Shown here: one piece after another, positions 63,471-64,000 of the stretch
Layout: the number at the start of each line of letters is the position of its first letter
Numbering within the stretch: position 1 is the first letter of the stretch
Assembly (NCBI GenBank): GCA_022414725.1
Contig: CM039462.1
Location: 77,497,817-77,561,816 of the forward strand
Direction: 5' to 3'
Length of the DNA stretch: 64,000 nt
Source: Microglena sp. YARC
Lineage: Eukaryota; Chlorophyta; Chlorophyceae; Chlamydomonadales; Chlamydomonadaceae
Notes under the pieces: model-generated
What the model was told of the DNA's origin: nothing
Databases searched by the model: none
Seen by the model: the letters and a program-made list of their open reading frames with translations, nothing else
Translations under genes and position numbers: made by a program

Positions 63471-63563
63471 AGTGTGTGTGTATAAGGGAGAGAGGAAATG
63501 TATAATGGAGAGGAGAAGAGTAGAGATTAATATGAATTCAAACGAATAATAGCTCTCACATTA

Positions 63564-63830
63564 ATGATGTCATCGAGCAAGGAGACTAGGTTCTTCACGC
63601 CAAAAAACCAAAATGGAGACAAGGGGATATCAACGTTGTCAAAGAAACGATACTTCGAACTGGAAGAGAGAGTGAATAGCATACTGGGGGATAGATGCGA
63701 GGCAGAGGCGGGGATGGTCATGAAGGCGATGCGTGAGATCATGAAGTTCGACCCGAATGTCTCAAGGTACAGCGAGGAGGTCAGGGAGGCGCTTGGGGAG
63801 AGCTGCAGAAAGTGGAGGCAACGGAAATAA
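63564..63830 (+). CDS. Orphan ORF, 88 aa
   Basis: A small basic protein starting MMSSSKETRFFTPKNQNGDK and ending SCRKWRQRK. The part around KKRYFELEERVNSILGDRCE to MVMKAMREIMKFDPNVSRYS is predicted helical by eye and could be a short coiled coil. No family is recognised. It is intronless like the other ORFs in this cluster. A longer minus-strand frame overlaps (63527-63970); codon choice does not settle the strand, though the plus-strand product is more protein-like. Confidence 0.5.
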   Translation: MMSSSKETRFFTPKNQNGDKGISTLSKKRYFELEERVNSILGDRCEAEAGMVMKAMREIMKFDPNVSRYSEEVREALGESCRKWRQRK

Positions 63831-64000
63831 AGAGGAGAAGAATGCGGCAAGACAACATGTTTTAGTATGAAACGCAACACACATTCATGGATGCAGACAC
63901 GCATGCGAGAAGAGAAAACAATCATCTTAGGGTGGCTTAAAGGAAATACTGCATGAATGCATAACATCAATTAAACGACATGGCATCCTACGAAGAGTTG

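Overview
This window looks like nuclear DNA of a photosynthetic eukaryote, most likely a microalga. The evidence is one ten-exon gene for a plastid triose-phosphate/phosphate translocator with long spliceosomal introns, copia-type and non-LTR retroelements, hAT-like and foldback elements, and TTTAGGG-like (plant/algal telomere type) motifs inside several repeats. The sequence alone does not separate a stramenopile alga from a green alga.

Positions 1-31,300 are almost entirely satellite and low-complexity DNA: a 5.7-kb 12-bp satellite, a TG/CTTGTG array, a 1.2-kb polypyrimidine tract, 9-bp and 70-bp arrays, a 1.9-kb CTCTACT array, CA-rich and exon-derived minisatellites, and a G/T-only block interrupted by a 1,000-N assembly gap (26436-27435). 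The only gene-like sequence here is a minus-strand fragment at about 17.5-20.3 kb whose last recognisable exon is duplicated twice downstream. All very long ORFs in this part are repeat translations.

Positions 31,300-36,500 hold anonymous sequence and a 5'-truncated LINE (minus strand, zinc-binding C-terminus, (TGTAA)n tail). Positions 36,534-49,079 are the translocator gene, for which ten exons can be placed by splice sites, phase and protein similarity. Its introns carry nested foldback elements and many tandem arrays. Several arrays are built from pieces of the neighbouring exon plus its splice site.

Positions 49,900-57,240 are retroelements: a 1.96-kb non-coding LTR element with a precise 5-bp target duplication, and a degenerate copia pol/gag region on the minus strand. 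Positions 57,300-64,000 differ in style: short intronless ORFs (an LRAT-domain protein and four orphans), AT-rich sequence before some start codons, a shared motif after stop codons, and at least six copies of a module with two hairpins, one showing compensatory stem changes. I suggest this is an endogenous large DNA virus segment or another selfish element, but no hallmark viral gene is visible.
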